The notes beneath the pieces are model-generated. The model did not search any database and was not told the DNA's origin. It was given only the letters and a program-made list of their open reading frames with translations. A stretch of 46,921 nucleotides of DNA from a virus. The stretch spans positions 1 through 46,921 of IMG/VR virus record IMGVR_UViG_3300044699_000008, one strand, 5' to 3'. Below, piece by piece: positions 45,874 through 46,921 of this stretch. How positions within the stretch are numbered: position 1 is the stretch's first letter; the number at the start of each line of letters is the position of its first letter. A program made the position numbers and the translations under genes.

Positions 45874-46001
45874 TGACCGGCGTTCGATTTTCTTTTCTGC
45901 ACTGCTGCCCTGGCAAGTGCATCCGCGAGAGCTTCGATGGCAGAGCCATCCGCCTTGACCTCTGCGACACCGATCATTGGAGCGTGTTCCTGTACGAACA
46001 T
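45870..46001 (-). CDS. Small protein
   Basis: 43 residues: MFVQEHAPMIGVAEVKADGS, AIEALADALARAAVQKRKSN. A short strand then an amphipathic helix with a basic end. Good AAAGGGA-type ribosome site. Function unknown. Confidence 0.6.
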   Translation of the reverse strand: MFVQEHAPMIGVAEVKADGSAIEALADALARAAVQKRKSNAGQ

Positions 46002-46064
46002 GATTCCCTTTCTTTTGGCTACGGATAGTAGCCAGCTTTGCGAACCCCGCCACGCGGCCCTAGC

Positions 46065-46270
46065 TCATAAGATGGTAGCGAATTCGTGATAATTCTCCAC
46101 GTCGCTGCAATCGGAGCATTGCGGAGCAATCCACACCGAAGGACGTTCCCCATCGGGGAAAGAATCGAATCGTCCCTGATTAGAAAGTTCCCGCTTCGCC
46201 TGATCAATCGTGTCAAGCCGAACATGATATCGCTCGAATGGTGCGACCGTGAGTGAGCACAGATCTTCAT
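46065..46270 (-). CDS. Small protein, frameshifted near start
   Basis: ATG at 46270 (MKI) then, after one lost base near 46258, CSLTVAPFERYHVRLDTIDQ, AKRELSNQGRFDSFPDGERP, SVWIAPQCSDCSDVENYHEF to a stop at 46065; about 68 residues. The C-x2-C end may bind zinc. The uncorrected frame continues further but is less natural. Ribosome site AAAGGGG. Confidence 0.55.
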
Positions 46271-46313
46271 TTGATCCCCTTTCTTTGTTCTGGTCTGGAT
46301 GACCATTCCCCGC

Positions 46314-46335
46314 ACCATTCCCCGAAGGGAATGGT
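46314..46335. repeat. Intergenic UUCG-type hairpin, copy A
   Basis: ACCATTCCC-CGAA-GGGAATGGT, 9 pairs and a UUCG loop on the minus strand. GCAAAGCTATCC follows at 46341-46352, as after copy B. Together with copies B and C this is a repeated leader element. Confidence 0.65.
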
Positions 46336-46371
46336 GAAGGGCAAAGCTATCCAGGCTAGCCCAAGTATAGC

Positions 46372-46889
46372 TTACTTGGCGAGCGAGACGCGAACCGTTC
46401 CACGCTTGTCAGCCTTGGCAACGATCTTGAAATCTGCTCCGTAAACGGAGTAGACCTTGCCGTCAACCGGAGTCGAATCCGAAGCGCGACCAACTGGAGC
46501 CAGCTTGGAGCGATCACCTACGGTGAACTTACCCTTGACGAATCCATCGGCAGCCTTCGGCTTGACGGGATCTTTTGCCTTCGCGGGAGCTTTCTTCGGC
46601 TCAGGCTTCGCCTCAACTGCGACCTTCGCAGCATTCTTCGCGGCGAGGAATTCCTCGCGAGAATTGTGCAGGTAGGGCAGTGCCTTGAGATCTTCGATCA
46701 GTTGCTTGGCACCGTCGAAAGTCAACGCCTTCGGCGAACGGGTATCAAGATAGATTGCCCGCCATTGTCATCGCGCTTCGTGATATCGGCAATGGCGAGT
46801 CCCTTATAGAATCCACCTGTGGTGGAGATCTTTCATCTCCAGCAGCCGCGGATGTAATTCGCCATCGAAATCGTGAGTGTATTGGACAT
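46372..46889 (-). CDS. Small conserved-type protein, frameshifted N-terminus
   Basis: ATG at 46889 (MSNT), then in changing frames HDFDGELHPRLLEMKD, ISTTGGFYKGLAIADITKRD and AIYLDTRSPKALTFDGAKQL, followed by the intact part IEDLKALPYLHNSREEFLAA, a Lys/Ala/Pro linker and a C-terminal beta domain VKGKFTVGDRSKLAPVGRAS with GKVYSVYGADFKIVAKADKR. About 170 residues. The KOW/SH3-like tail may bind nucleic acid. Frame breaks near 46866, 46830 and 46758. Confidence 0.6.
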
Positions 46890-46921
46890 GGTAATTCCCT
46901 TCGTTGTTTGTGTTTGGTCTG

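Noticed and set aside
1-46921. Integrase, attachment site, repressor or other temperate-phage functions
   Set aside because: No recombinase motif or repressor-operator set was seen. The winged-helix and Myb-like proteins could be regulators of any life style.
1-46921. Insertion sequences, transposases or a CRISPR array
   Set aside because: No DDE or HUH transposase motif, no terminal inverted repeats with target duplication, and no regularly spaced repeats were found.

Overview
The window is one continuous piece of a tailed double-stranded DNA phage (Caudoviricetes, siphovirus-like structural genes) of an actinobacterial host. Evidence: an HK97-type head module (terminase, portal, MuF-like protein, scaffold, decoration protein, major capsid protein, head-tail connectors); many very short genes overlapping by ATGA, TAATG or TGATG; TTGACN / TANNNT promoter-like elements; and secreted proteins of mycobacterial style (a DUF732-like protein and a small Cys-rich exported protein). 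The host is probably in the Mycobacteriales (Mycobacterium, Gordonia, Rhodococcus or a relative), but the sequence alone does not fix it. No integrase, repressor or lysis gene is visible, and the remaining tail genes lie beyond the left end. Every gene I can support is on the minus strand, so the genome reads from right to left.

Layout in the direction of transcription. 46.9-40.6 kb: small early genes, each often preceded by a hairpin leader, with a DUF932 protein, two DNA-binding proteins and two exported proteins. 40.55-39.67 kb: a gene-free stretch with a promoter at its start and a strong rho-independent terminator at its end; it holds a tRNA-Gln inside a roughly 840-nt, highly structured RNA. 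This looks like a giant ornate noncoding RNA of the GOLLD/ROOL kind and is the most interesting object here. 39.5-31.2 kb: DNA transactions (SNF2-like helicase, Cas4-like Fe-S nuclease, Sak4-like RecA-fold ATPase, ssDNA-binding-like protein). 31.2-28.6 kb: a poorly conserved, frameshifted accessory island with long C/G tracts and mutually exclusive hairpins. 28.6-18.8 kb: a DnaE-type replicative polymerase with a complete PHP metal site, a RuvC-like resolvase and about twenty small proteins, many with zinc knuckles. 18.5-15.8 kb: a primase-polymerase/SF3 helicase. 15.8-15.5 kb: an AT-rich, iteron-bearing gap that could be an origin. 15.5-0 kb: packaging, head and head-tail genes, with an unusual cluster of lysine/arginine-rich paralogues between portal and MuF.

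How it works together: the phage carries a nearly complete replication kit (DnaE polymerase, PrimPol-helicase, ssDNA-binding-like protein) and recombination kit (Sak4-like, Cas4-like, SNF2-like, RuvC-like). Terminase, portal, scaffold and capsid proteins then build the head. A JAB metalloprotease and at least four paralogous basic proteins sit inside the head module and may take part in head maturation or DNA condensation.

A caution on quality: many genes are split by single-base frameshifts, nearly always consistent with one base lost from a short homopolymer. They are concentrated at 0-18.5 kb, 28.6-31.8 kb and 46.0-46.9 kb and almost absent elsewhere. I read them as sequencing errors and annotate the reconstructed genes. 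Coordinates of such genes are outer limits.
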